DNA from: Streptomyces flaveolus | GTDB lineage: Bacteria; Actinomycetota; Actinomycetes; Streptomycetales; Streptomycetaceae | Assembly: GCF_014648815.1 (NCBI RefSeq) | Contig: NZ_BMRV01000024.1 | Span: 1-64,000 of the forward strand | Direction of reading: 5' to 3' | DNA: 64,000 nucleotides | Shown here: positions 28,216 through 36,478 of the stretch, piece by piece | Layout: every line of letters starts with the position of its first letter | How positions within the stretch are numbered: position 1 is the stretch's first letter | Notes under the pieces: model-generated | Databases searched by the model: none | What the model saw: the letters and a program-made list of their open reading frames with translations, nothing else | What the model was told of the DNA's origin: nothing | Made by a program: the position numbers and the translations under genes

Positions 28216-28227
28216 TGCCGAACATTA
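28213..28227 (+). promoter_or_regulatory. Inverted repeat, candidate TetR operator
   Basis: TAATG-CCGAA-CATTA, an AT-rich dyad in a very GC-rich region, lies 11 bp upstream of the TetR ATG (28238) and covers the FUSC stop codon. The position suggests autoregulation. Confidence 0.6.
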
Positions 28228-28237
28228 ATATGTGGGC

Positions 28238-28858
28238 ATGGCGAGAACCTCCGGACCCGAGACCCGGGAGAAGCTGATCCGTGCGGCGGAGACGCTCTTC
28301 GCCGAGCAGGGCGTCCACGGCGCACAGTTGCGGGACGTCGTCGCAGTGGCCGGGCAGGGCAATCCGTCGGCCGTGCAGTACCACTTCGGCTCCCGCGCCG
28401 GGCTGCTGGACGCGGTCATGGCCGGCCGCCAGCAGCGCACCGAGCGGGTGCTCGCGCCGCTTCTGGAGGCCGCGCCGGACGAGGTGGGCGCGCTGGTCGG
28501 CGCACTGGTCACGGCGGAGGCCAGTGAGCTGCGCGGCGACCGGGGCCTGCGGTGTCTGCGGATCTCCGCGCAGCTCAGCCATGAGAGCGGCGTCCGCGCC
28601 CGCACGCCCCACCCCACGCTCGGCGGCACCGCCTACTGGCGTCTGATCGAGCGGATCGAGGCCTGCCTGGCCGCCGACGGCCTGCCCGAGCCGTTGCTCC
28701 TGGAGCGCCTCGACCTGGCCCTCACGGTGGTGGGCGCCGCCATGGCGGACCGCGCCCGGCAGTACCTGGACGGCACCGAACCGCTGACCGGCGAGGAACT
28801 GTTCCTCGCCGACCTGGTCGGCACCACCACCGCACTGCTGCGGGCCCCGCGGCCCTGA
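28238..28858 (+). CDS. TetR-family transcriptional regulator
   Basis: A 206-residue TetR repressor: HTH at about 10-55 (REKLIRAAETLFAEQGVHGA and the recognition helix NPSAVQYHFGSRAGLL), then a ligand-binding helical domain. The TetR start at 28238 follows the dyad by 11 bp. It lies 65 bp upstream of the hydroxysteroid dehydrogenase gene on the same strand, so a steroid- or lipid-like inducer would make sense, which is inference. It could equally control the FUSC-like gene before it. Confidence 0.9.
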   Translation: MARTSGPETREKLIRAAETLFAEQGVHGAQLRDVVAVAGQGNPSAVQYHFGSRAGLLDAVMAGRQQRTERVLAPLLEAAPDEVGALVGALVTAEASELRGDRGLRCLRISAQLSHESGVRARTPHPTLGGTAYWRLIERIEACLAADGLPEPLLLERLDLALTVVGAAMADRARQYLDGTEPLTGEELFLADLVGTTTALLRAPRP

Positions 28859-28923
28859 TCTCCCGGACCCCCGACCGACCGCACGCCCCTGTGCGACCCC
28901 GCACGGCCCTGAAAGGACCTCTC

Positions 28924-29688
28924 ATGAACGATCTCACCGGCAAGACCGTGCTGATCACCGGCGGCGCCCGCGGCCTCGGTGCCGAAGCGGCCCGCCAGGC
29001 GGTGGCCGCCGGCGCCAATGTGGTGATCACGGACGTGCTCGACGAGGACGGCAGGGCCACCGTCGAGGCCCTCGGCGACCGGGCCCGCTTCATCCGTCAC
29101 GACGTGACCTCCGAGGAGGAGTGGGCGGCGGCCGTCGCCCACGCCGTCGCGGAGTTCGGTGGGCTGCACGGCCTGGTCAACAACGCCGGCATCTCCACCG
29201 GCACGCTCCTGGAGAACGAGTCCGTCGAGCATTTCCGTAAGGTCCTCGACGTCAACCTGACCGGTGTCTTCATCGGCATGCGGACCGCCATACCCGTGAT
29301 GAAGGAGGCCGGCGGCGGCTCCATCGTCAACATCTCCTCCGCGGCGGGTCTCATGGGCCTGGCCCTGACGGCCGGCTACGGCGCCTCCAAGTGGGGCGTC
29401 CGCGGGCTCACGAAGATCGGCGCGGTGGAACTCGGCACGGCGGGGATCCGCGTCAACTCCGTCCACCCGGGCATGACCTACACGCCGATGACCGCGGCCG
29501 TGGGCATCGAGCGGGGCGAGGGCAAGTACCCCAACACCCCGATGGGCCGGGTCGGCGAGGCCGACGAGATCGCCGGCGCGGTGGTCTTCCTGCTCTCGGA
29601 CGCCGCCTCGTACGTCACCGGTGCGGAGCTGGCGGTGGACGGCGGCTGGACCACCGGCCCGACGGTGAAATACGTCATGGGCCAGTAG
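28924..29688 (+). CDS. 3-alpha/20-beta-hydroxysteroid dehydrogenase
   Basis: A 254-residue classical SDR: cofactor motif TGGARGLG at 12-19, NNAG at 86-89, and the catalytic Ser139, Tyr152 and Lys156. From start (MNDLTGKTVLITGGARGLGA) to end (WTTGPTVKYVMGQ) it follows the well-known 3-alpha/20-beta-HSD of Streptomyces exfoliatus/hydrogenans, an NADH-dependent enzyme that interconverts 20-keto and 20-beta-hydroxy steroids (cortisone reductase). The natural substrate in soil bacteria is uncertain. The start has AAAGGA upstream. A TetR gene precedes it, and the PAP2 gene faces it from downstream. Confidence 0.92.
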   Translation: MNDLTGKTVLITGGARGLGAEAARQAVAAGANVVITDVLDEDGRATVEALGDRARFIRHDVTSEEEWAAAVAHAVAEFGGLHGLVNNAGISTGTLLENESVEHFRKVLDVNLTGVFIGMRTAIPVMKEAGGGSIVNISSAAGLMGLALTAGYGASKWGVRGLTKIGAVELGTAGIRVNSVHPGMTYTPMTAAVGIERGEGKYPNTPMGRVGEADEIAGAVVFLLSDAASYVTGAELAVDGGWTTGPTVKYVMGQ

Positions 29689-29697
29689 GACGCCGCC

Positions 29698-31041
29698 TCA
29701 CACGAGCTCGGGCCGCGGCTCAGCGGGGTTCGGTCCCGGCTCCGGTGCCGGCGCGGCCTTCGGGTCCCACTGCCGGGTCGTCCGCACATAGCCGTGGATC
29801 ACCGAGGCCATCGCCAGGATCAGCAGCGGCCCGAACAGCCACGGATGCCCGGCCATCTCCCTCGGCAGGAAGCGGTACGACACCAGCAGCGCGGCGAAGA
29901 CCGTCGCGCCGTGGGTGACCAGCAGGGTGGCCGACCGGTCCCAGCCGCGTGCCAGCGCGCGCATCGCCGCCTCCACGGTGAGCGCGAACACCACGCCGGC
30001 GACGAGGTCCGCGCCGTAGTGGTAGCCGAAGCCCAGCGTCGCGGTGAGGGTGGCGACCAGCCAGAACGTTCCCGCCCAGCGCATGGCCCGAGAACCCTTG
30101 CGGGTGTGGACGAAGAGCGTGGTGGCCCACGCCGTGTGCAGGCTGGGCATGCAGTTGCGCGGGGTGACCGCGTCGAACGGCATCGAGTGCGGGACGCCGA
30201 CCGGCGGCAGCGTGCCCGGCCACAGCTCGGCCACCGCCCAGGAGCCGCCTTCGGCGCCGTAGGCGAAGATCGGTCCCACGACCGGGAAGAGCATGTACAC
30301 GGCCGGACCCAGCAGGCCGATCATCAGGAAGGTGCGCACCAGGTGGTGCCGTGGAAAACGGCGCTCGACCGCCACATGGCGCAGCTGGTAGAGCCCGACG
30401 ACGGCCGCCGCCAGCGGAAGCTGGCCGTAGACCAGGTGCAGGGCGTGGCCGCTGACCGGCTGGGCGGCCTCGACGACCCGGCCGACGAGCCACGACGGGT
30501 TGCCCAGCGCGTGATCCGCGGTCGCCACGTACTGGTCGAGCACCGTCGGCCGGGTCTTGGAGGTGATGAGCAGCCAGGTGTCGCCCGTCTTGTGACCGGC
30601 CACCAGCAGCAGACCCAGCCCGACGCCCTTCAGGAGCAGCAGGCGCTCCCGGCCGGTGCGGCGCGTGACCGCGACGACCGTCCAGCCCATGACCACCCAC
30701 AGGGCGCCGTTGCCGAACTCCATGTCGGCGCCGACCGTCCACCGCACCAGCGCGAAGACGACGTCGACGGTGACCGCGACGGCGAACGAGACGAGCCGTT
30801 GCCGCCAGGTGAGCACCACCATCGTCAACGCCAGCCCGCCGTACAGCAGCGGCCCCGACGCCGGGGTGAAGATCACCTCGCGGGCCTGATGGGTGATCGG
30901 CCCCGGCAGGCCGTAGTGGCGCGCGGCGCATTCCAGCACCACGAGAAAGCCGAGGGTCGCCACACCCGCCGTGGCCCACAGCATCGTGCGTGGCCGGCGC
31001 CACGCGGCGGGTATTCGAGGGGGAGTGGTTCTGTTCGGCAT
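29698..31041 (-). CDS. PAP2-superfamily membrane phosphatase / phosphotransferase
   Basis: A 447-residue integral membrane protein with about ten hydrophobic segments. The C2 motif is RNCMPSLHTAWA and C3 is GFGYHYGADLVAG, giving the catalytic histidines of the PAP2 superfamily in the Aur1/Ipt1 (inositolphosphotransferase-like) variant, whose first motif is weak. Members dephosphorylate lipid phosphates or transfer phospho-inositol in actinobacteria. It has a cytosolic Pro/Ala/Glu tail. It ends 10 bp from the HSD stop, so the genes converge. The substrate is not determined. Confidence 0.85.
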   Translation of the reverse strand: MPNRTTPPRIPAAWRRPRTMLWATAGVATLGFLVVLECAARHYGLPGPITHQAREVIFTPASGPLLYGGLALTMVVLTWRQRLVSFAVAVTVDVVFALVRWTVGADMEFGNGALWVVMGWTVVAVTRRTGRERLLLLKGVGLGLLLVAGHKTGDTWLLITSKTRPTVLDQYVATADHALGNPSWLVGRVVEAAQPVSGHALHLVYGQLPLAAAVVGLYQLRHVAVERRFPRHHLVRTFLMIGLLGPAVYMLFPVVGPIFAYGAEGGSWAVAELWPGTLPPVGVPHSMPFDAVTPRNCMPSLHTAWATTLFVHTRKGSRAMRWAGTFWLVATLTATLGFGYHYGADLVAGVVFALTVEAAMRALARGWDRSATLLVTHGATVFAALLVSYRFLPREMAGHPWLFGPLLILAMASVIHGYVRTTRQWDPKAAPAPEPGPNPAEPRPELV

Positions 31042-31065
31042 GGTCTTCCGGTGAAGAGCCGACGA

Positions 31066-31513
31066 TCAGGGAGATCGTCGTGAGCTCGAACATGCTAGCG
31101 GCAAGCTGTGGGCGTCCTGTCGAGGGGAGCGCCGGTGCGCGCGGCGCTCGCCGGTGAGGGGCAGCGTGCACTCCCGGACGATCTTCGGGCTGCCGTCGGA
31201 GGACCGGCCGTCGATCGCGCCGAAGCGGACGGCACCGGCGTCGGCGTGGACGATGTCGATGCCGCCGAACGCGTCGACGGCCTCCTCGGTCCAGGCCCGT
31301 ACGGAGTCCTCGTCGGTGACGTCGAGGAGGCTCGGGCTGAGGGCGGTACCGCCCTCGCGGGCGATGAGCCGCTGGGTCTCGACGGCCTCCTCGTGCGGCA
31401 GGTCGCCGCCGACGACCAGCGCGCCCTCGGCGGCGAAGCGCAGGGCCGCCGCTCGGCCCTGGCCGCGGGCGGTGCCGGAGATCAGGGCCACCTTGCCCTC
31501 AGCCGCCTCATCC
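31066..31513 (-). pseudogene. SDR remnant at the end of the catabolic operon
   Basis: Directly after the SDR stop at 31508 comes KVALISGTARGQGRAAALRF and on to VDAFGGIDIVHADAGAVRFG, the N-terminal Rossmann half of another SDR (matching about 31211-31513). The usual NNAG has become HADAG. Before the Ser-Tyr-Lys catalytic residues the similarity stops; the frame runs on to 31066 in unrelated Arg-rich residues. No start codon lies in the SDR frame at the right place; an ATG overlapping the upstream stop is in another frame. It was probably a second dehydrogenase of the operon. Confidence 0.75.
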
Positions 31514-32278
31514 GCCGGCCCTCGTCCCGAGCAGGGCGTCGGAGACGGACTTGACACCGCCGTGCGCGGTGAGGCCGCCGTCGACGGGGATCTCCGCCCC
31601 GGTGATGAAGGACGAGTCGTCCGACAGCAGGAACACGACCAGCGGGGCGACCTCGTCGACGGTGCCGGTACGGCCGAGCGGGGTCTCCCGGACGTTGGCC
31701 TCACGGAACGCGGGCGCGGCCGAGGCGGTCATCGCGGTCTCGATGTAGCCCGGGTGGACGGTGTTCACGCGGATGCCACGCGGCCCGAGTTCGAGGGCGG
31801 CGGTCCTGGACAGGCCCCGCAGCCCCCACTTGCTCGCCGTGTAGGCCACCGGGTAGTGGGCCGTGAGCGCGGCGGAGGAGCCGACGTTGACGATCGAGGA
31901 GCCCGGCGGCATCAGCGGGCTCAGGTGCTGGATGCCGAGGAGCGGACCGGTGACGTTCACCGAGTGCACCCGCTCGAAGTCCGCCGCCCGCACGTCGCCG
32001 ATCCGCGCCCGCCAGGTGACGCCCGCGTTGTTCACCAGGCCGTGGACCTCGCCGTACGCCTCCCTCAGCTCGGCGGCCAGCGCGGCCCACTCGGCCTCGC
32101 TGCCGACGTCGAGGCGGCGGCAGTCCCCCTCGGGCGTCACATCGGTGGCGATGACCTGGGCGCCCTCGCGGGTGAGGGCCTCGGCCTCGGCGGCGCCCTG
32201 GCCCCGGGCCGCGCCCGTGACGACCACCACCTTGCCGAGCAGCCTCTTGGGGTGCAGGTCCGGGTGCAGGTCCCTCAC
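31508..32278 (-). CDS. SDR-family oxidoreductase
   Basis: A 256-residue classical SDR: TGAARGQG at 21-28, NNAG at 83-86, catalytic Ser134/135, Tyr146 and Lys150, and a C-terminal GAEIPVDGGLTAHG. It would oxidise or reduce a hydroxyl or keto group, presumably on an intermediate of the operon's pathway. Its GTG start overlaps the stop of the FAH gene (GTGA), the fixed coupling seen several times in this operon. It is the last intact gene; a broken SDR follows. Confidence 0.9.
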   Translation of the reverse strand: MRDLHPDLHPKRLLGKVVVVTGAARGQGAAEAEALTREGAQVIATDVTPEGDCRRLDVGSEAEWAALAAELREAYGEVHGLVNNAGVTWRARIGDVRAADFERVHSVNVTGPLLGIQHLSPLMPPGSSIVNVGSSAALTAHYPVAYTASKWGLRGLSRTAALELGPRGIRVNTVHPGYIETAMTASAAPAFREANVRETPLGRTGTVDEVAPLVVFLLSDDSSFITGAEIPVDGGLTAHGGVKSVSDALLGTRAGG

Positions 32279-33246
32279 GGCCGCTCCCGGGTCCGGCGCC
32301 GGCCGGCCGGAAGCGGTAGGGGCGCCGCACCGGCCACGACGGTGTTGGTCACCGTGCCGATCCCCTCGACGGTGAGGCCGACGGTGTCGCCCGGCTTCAG
32401 CGGCGGCGGGGTCTGCTCACCGCGCAGGCCCCACAGTTCTGCCAGGCAGCCGCCGTTGCCGCAGGTGCCCGAGCCGAGCACGTCGCCCGGCACGACGCGG
32501 GTGCCGCGGGAGGCGTAGGCGGTCATCTCCTCGAAGGTCCAGCTCATGTGGGACAGCAGGTCCTCGCCGACCTTCTCGCCGTTGATCTCCGCGGTCAGGG
32601 ACAGGCGCAGGAAGCCGTCGGCGTCCCGGTACGGCTCCAGTTCGTCGGCCGTGACCAGGTACGGGCCGAGGGTGGTGGCGGTGTCCTTGCCCTTGCACGG
32701 GCCGAGGCCGACCTTCATCTCCGCCGACTGGAGGTCCCGGGCGGACCAGTCGTTGAACACGGTGTAGCCGACGATGTGGTCGCGGGCCTGCCCGGGGGTG
32801 AGGTCACGGCCCTCGCGGCCGATGACGGCGCCCACTTCGAGCTCGAAGTCCAGCACGGCCGATCCGGGCGGCATCGGGATGTCGTCGTGGGGGCCGTAGA
32901 TCGCGTGCGGGTTGGTGAAGTAGAAGGTCGGCGCCGCGTACCACTGCTCGGGCACGCCGGCCACGCCGTCGACGGATCGGCGAACGCCTTCGACGTGTTC
33001 CTCGAAGGTGACGAAGTCCCGTACGGACGCCGGCTGGAGCGGCGGCAGCAGCCGCACCTGGGAGACGTGCGGGCCCGGCGGGACGTCGAGCGCCTGCCGG
33101 CCGGCGGCGAGCAGACCGGGCAGGCCGTCCGTCTCGCCGAGCAGCGTGGACAGCGAGGAGACGCCCGGCAGCGGGAAGAGCGTGCCGTCCTCCTCCACGA
33201 CGGCCACCCGGCGGCGGTGGCGTTGTTCGTAAGCGGCGAAACGCAT
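32275..33246 (-). CDS. Fumarylacetoacetate hydrolase-family protein (copy 1)
   Basis: A 323-residue FAH-family enzyme. The metal-binding core is visible: FVTFEEHVEGV, ELEVGAVIGREGRDL (acidic ligands) and the GYTVFNDWSARDLQ motif, with SGTCGNGG near the end. The family splits carbon-carbon bonds or hydrates ring-fission products (for example 2-oxo-hept-3-ene-dioate hydratase, fumarylpyruvate hydrolase). Here it would act after ring cleavage. A 117-bp gap with a strong hairpin separates it from the dioxygenase gene upstream, whereas it overlaps the SDR gene downstream by four bases. Confidence 0.9.
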   Translation of the reverse strand: MRFAAYEQRHRRRVAVVEEDGTLFPLPGVSSLSTLLGETDGLPGLLAAGRQALDVPPGPHVSQVRLLPPLQPASVRDFVTFEEHVEGVRRSVDGVAGVPEQWYAAPTFYFTNPHAIYGPHDDIPMPPGSAVLDFELEVGAVIGREGRDLTPGQARDHIVGYTVFNDWSARDLQSAEMKVGLGPCKGKDTATTLGPYLVTADELEPYRDADGFLRLSLTAEINGEKVGEDLLSHMSWTFEEMTAYASRGTRVVPGDVLGSGTCGNGGCLAELWGLRGEQTPPPLKPGDTVGLTVEGIGTVTNTVVAGAAPLPLPAGRRRTRERP

Positions 33247-33302
33247 GGTGTCGCTCCTGGCGGAGAGGAAAGGGGCGGAGAGTAAGGGGCGGGGAGCGAA
33301 CC

Positions 33303-33351
33303 GGGGACGCGACGGCGGGAGTCAGGGCGTGGACACCACCGTCGCGTCCCC
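33303..33351 (-). terminator. Intra-operon hairpin
   Basis: Arms GGGGACGCGACGG (33303-33315) and its exact complement (33339-33351) form a 13-bp stem with a 23-nt loop, 13 bp after the dioxygenase stop. It may partly end transcription, or protect the upstream message, so that the FAH-SDR pair is expressed less. Confidence 0.6.
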
Positions 33352-33363
33352 GGGGGCGCGGGA

Positions 33364-34302
33364 TCAGACCGGCGGGGCCACGAACACACCGCGGTCGGGG
33401 TCGTTGAAGGACTCCTTCGCGACCAGCTCGTTCATGGGGTTGGCGGTGCCCCACTGGTCGGTGACCTCGGGCTGGGAGAAGTCGTAGACGTGGGGGTGCC
33501 AGGTGTCCTCGTCCAGGCACTCCAGCTCGGTGGTGTACTCGACGGTGTTGCCGTGCGGGTCGAGGAAGTACGTGAACGTGTTGTCCCCGGCCATGTGCCG
33601 GCCCGGACCCCAGATCTTCTTGAAGCCCGCCCGCATGACCCGGCCCGAGCCGCGCATGTACTCGTCGATGCCGCGCATCTCGAAGGAGACGTGGTGCAGG
33701 GCGGTGTGCGGGCCCTGGGCGATGGCCATCGAGTGGTGCTGGTTGCTGATCCGCATGAAGTGCATGACCTCGCCCATGTGCGGCGAGCTGAGCGTGTCCG
33801 AGAGCGCGAAGCCGAGGTGGCGCTCGTACCACGCGCGGGTGCGGTTCAGGTCCGGGGAGTTGAGCACGACGTGGGAGAGCTTGACCGGGATGGACTCCTT
33901 CTCCTCGATCCTGCGGTGCTGCCTGACCTCGACGTCGGCCGAGACCTCGATGGTGCGGCCGTCGACGTCGAAGAACCGGAAGCCGTAGCCGCCGCCGGGG
34001 GTGTCGACCGTGCCCGGCCGGGAGATCAGCTGGACGCCGCCGGCCAGCAGTCGCTCGGCGAGGGTGTCCACGTCGGCGGCGGACGCGGCACCGTAGGAGA
34101 CCAGGTCGAGACGTTTCTCGTCGGCCTTGCGCAGCCGGACGACGTACTGCTCCGGGGAGCCCTCGGCGGCCAGGAAGGAGATGCCGGAGTCCTCGGCGAC
34201 CTTGGTCAGGCCCCAGACACCGGAGTAGAAGTCGAGCTGCTTGTCGTAGTCGGGCACGGCGAGGTCGACGTGCCGCAGGTGGGTGAGCAGGCGTGCGCTC
34301 AT
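33364..34302 (-). CDS. Extradiol ring-cleavage dioxygenase (VOC, type I)
   Basis: A 312-residue two-domain vicinal-oxygen-chelate protein. The iron(II) ligands of type I extradiol dioxygenases are in the C-terminal domain: His144 (KLSHVVLN), His204 (LHHVSFEM) and Glu255 (GNTVEYTTELE). The N-terminal domain has degenerate VOC repeats. It would open a catechol-type ring next to the two hydroxyls (meta cleavage). Two lines support function: intact ligands, and a flavin hydroxylase gene in the same operon that could supply the diol. The preferred substrate is unknown. It starts 12 bp after the amidohydrolase stop. Confidence 0.9.
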   Translation of the reverse strand: MSARLLTHLRHVDLAVPDYDKQLDFYSGVWGLTKVAEDSGISFLAAEGSPEQYVVRLRKADEKRLDLVSYGAASAADVDTLAERLLAGGVQLISRPGTVDTPGGGYGFRFFDVDGRTIEVSADVEVRQHRRIEEKESIPVKLSHVVLNSPDLNRTRAWYERHLGFALSDTLSSPHMGEVMHFMRISNQHHSMAIAQGPHTALHHVSFEMRGIDEYMRGSGRVMRAGFKKIWGPGRHMAGDNTFTYFLDPHGNTVEYTTELECLDEDTWHPHVYDFSQPEVTDQWGTANPMNELVAKESFNDPDRGVFVAPPV

Positions 34303-34314
34303 GGGTGGTCCTCC

Positions 34315-35328
34315 TCAGGCGAGGGCGAGATGGAGCAGGGCGGCGGCGTTCCGGCCGCGGACGGCGTCGAGGTCGGCCCCGGACAGGCGCGCGGCGCGCA
34401 GGGCGCCGACCGGGTCCTCGGTGCCCATGTCGAAGGGGAAGTCGGACCCGAGGAGCACCCGGTCCGCCCCGGCGACCCGGACCAGCTCCCGCAGCACGTG
34501 CGGGTCGTGGACGAGGGAGTCGAAGTACAGCCGCTTGAGGTAGCTGCTGGGCAGGTGCGCGCAGCCGGCGCCCGCGTCCGGACGGGCCGACCAGGCGTGG
34601 TCGGAGCGGCCGATGTGCGTGGGCAGGTAACCGCCGCCGTGCGCCGCGACCAGCTTCAGCCCGGGGTGCCGGTCGAGCACCCCGGAGAAGATCAGGTGCG
34701 AGAGCGCGACGGCGTTCTCCGTGGGCTGGCCGACGGTGTTGGACAGGTACCACTGGTCCAGGCGCTCGTCGAGCGTGCAGCCGAAGGGGTGCAGGAAGAC
34801 GATCGCGCCCGTCTCCTCGGCCCGTGCCCAGAAGGGCTCGTAGGCCGGGTCGGAGAGTTCCCGGCCCGGGGCGTGGCTGGAGATCTCCACTCCGGACAGG
34901 CCCTGCTCCAGGGCGTGCCCGAGGGCGTCCACGGCCGGGCCGGGGTGCTGCAGGGGCACCAGCCCGAGCCCGCGCAGCCGGTCCGGGGCGGCCGAACAGT
35001 GCGCCGCCGTCGCCTCGTTGGCCAGGCTGTACACCTTCTCGGCCGTCTCCTCGTCGGCCCAGTAGTGGTAGTGCGAGGGGGAGGGGCTGACCAGCTGCAC
35101 GTCGACGCCCTGCGCGTCCATCGCGGCCAGGCGCACGGCGGGGTCGGTCAGCCTGGGGACGCGTTCGCGGACCATGGGGCCGCTGACGGCGAGGGCGGCG
35201 GGGCCGTTGCGCCGGGCGTCCAGCTCCCGCGCCTCGGCGTGGCCGGGCAGGCCCGCCACGAGCGCGTCGACCTCGGGCAGCAGGACGTGGGCGTGCACGT
35301 CCACGGTCGGGACGGTACTAGAGGTCAC
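34315..35328 (-). CDS. Amidohydrolase-2-family enzyme (ACMSD/decarboxylase-like)
   Basis: A 337-residue metal-dependent TIM-barrel protein. The metal site is readable: HAHVLLPE at the front (HxH), HPFGC, AHGGGYLPTHIGR and the late aspartate in GSDFPFDMG. This is the branch with 2-amino-3-carboxymuconate-semialdehyde decarboxylase and gamma-resorcylate decarboxylase, non-oxidative decarboxylases of aromatic or ring-fission acids; simple hydrolases also occur. GTG at 35328 is the start, overlapping the monooxygenase stop (GTGA). A removed carboxyl group would suggest a carboxylated aromatic substrate or ring-cleavage product. Confidence 0.87.
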   Translation of the reverse strand: MTSSTVPTVDVHAHVLLPEVDALVAGLPGHAEARELDARRNGPAALAVSGPMVRERVPRLTDPAVRLAAMDAQGVDVQLVSPSPSHYHYWADEETAEKVYSLANEATAAHCSAAPDRLRGLGLVPLQHPGPAVDALGHALEQGLSGVEISSHAPGRELSDPAYEPFWARAEETGAIVFLHPFGCTLDERLDQWYLSNTVGQPTENAVALSHLIFSGVLDRHPGLKLVAAHGGGYLPTHIGRSDHAWSARPDAGAGCAHLPSSYLKRLYFDSLVHDPHVLRELVRVAGADRVLLGSDFPFDMGTEDPVGALRAARLSGADLDAVRGRNAAALLHLALA

Positions 35329-36455
35329 GGCAGCTCCCGGAGCATCGTCATGGTGCGGCCCATCAGCCCGGGCACGTCGGCGTCGCGCACTCCGTCCAGC
35401 TGCCACCGGCCGATCTGCACCGACGCCTCGACGACGGGCCGGACACGTGTGACGCGCCGCTCGTAGTACGCCTGGAACAGCGCGTCGTCCCAGGTCTCGG
35501 TGGCGGTCAGCATCTGCGCGAGCACCCAGGCGTCCTCCAGGGACAGGGCGGCGCCCTGGGCCAGGGTGGGCGGGCAGCAGTGGGCGGCGTCGCCGACGAG
35601 GACGACCCGGCCGCGGTGCCAGGAGCCCTCCACCAGCATCCGGTCGAACCAGGTGTAGTTGACCTTCGCGGGATCGGTGATGTGCGCGGTGATCTCCGGC
35701 CAGTGGCCGCCGTAGGCGGAGGCCAGGCGCCGCATCTCGTCGGCGTACGACCCGGCGGGTATCGAGGCGCGGTCCCGGTTGGCCTCGACGACGTACGCGT
35801 ACAGGGTCGTCTCGCTGGTCGGGCAGTAGCCGGCGATGTAGGCCGGGCCGCCGTAGGCGAGGTCGGTGCGGGTCACGCCGGCCGGGCGCGGGGCCGCGAT
35901 GCGCCAGATGGCCATGCCGGTCGGTTCGGGCTTCGCCGTGATGCCGATCGCGGCGCGGGTGCGGGAGCCGAGGCCGTCGGCGGCGACCACGAGATCGTAG
36001 CGGCGCTCGGTGCCGTCGCTGAGGCGTACGGAGACACCGTCGGCGTCCTGGTCCAGGATCTCGGCGGTGGTGCCGAGGCGGACGGTGGCGCCGCTCGCCC
36101 GTACGGCCTCGATCAGGATCCGCTGGAGCCGGGGGCGCTGCATGCCGACGGTGGCGGGCAGGTCGTCGCCGCCGGTGCGCAGGTCGTCCTGGACGTGCAG
36201 GACCGTGCCGTCGGGGGCGGTGATGCCGACCGAGCCGAAGCCGAAGCCGGACGCCTCCACCTGCTCCCAGACACCGAGTTCGCGCAGCACGCGCAGGGCG
36301 TTGCCCTGGAGGGTGATGCCGGAGCCGGCGGTGGCGTTCCAGTCGTCCTTGGCCTCGATCAGGTCCACGGCGAGACCGGCGCGGCGCAGCAGAATCGTCA
36401 CGGCGTTGCCGGCCGCGCCGCCGCCGACGACGAGGACCGTGCGGGGCTGGGTCAT
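35325..36455 (-). CDS. FAD-dependent aromatic monooxygenase
   Basis: A 376-residue group-A flavoprotein hydroxylase. The FAD motif GGGAAGNAV lies at about 10-18, the DG motif is AADGLGSRTR (about 160) and the second FAD motif is GDAAHCCPP (about 297). It opens LVVGGGAAGNAVTILLRRAG. This class uses NAD(P)H and oxygen to add a hydroxyl to phenols (salicylate, 3-hydroxybenzoate, resorcinol or 6-hydroxynicotinate hydroxylase types); the substrate is not determined. AAGGAG precedes the ATG at 36455. It is 23 bp after the cyclase gene and coupled to the amidohydrolase. Confidence 0.9.
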   Translation of the reverse strand: MTQPRTVLVVGGGAAGNAVTILLRRAGLAVDLIEAKDDWNATAGSGITLQGNALRVLRELGVWEQVEASGFGFGSVGITAPDGTVLHVQDDLRTGGDDLPATVGMQRPRLQRILIEAVRASGATVRLGTTAEILDQDADGVSVRLSDGTERRYDLVVAADGLGSRTRAAIGITAKPEPTGMAIWRIAAPRPAGVTRTDLAYGGPAYIAGYCPTSETTLYAYVVEANRDRASIPAGSYADEMRRLASAYGGHWPEITAHITDPAKVNYTWFDRMLVEGSWHRGRVVLVGDAAHCCPPTLAQGAALSLEDAWVLAQMLTATETWDDALFQAYYERRVTRVRPVVEASVQIGRWQLDGVRDADVPGLMGRTMTMLRELP

Positions 36456-36478
36456 GAAGAACTCCTTCGTTCCTCGGT

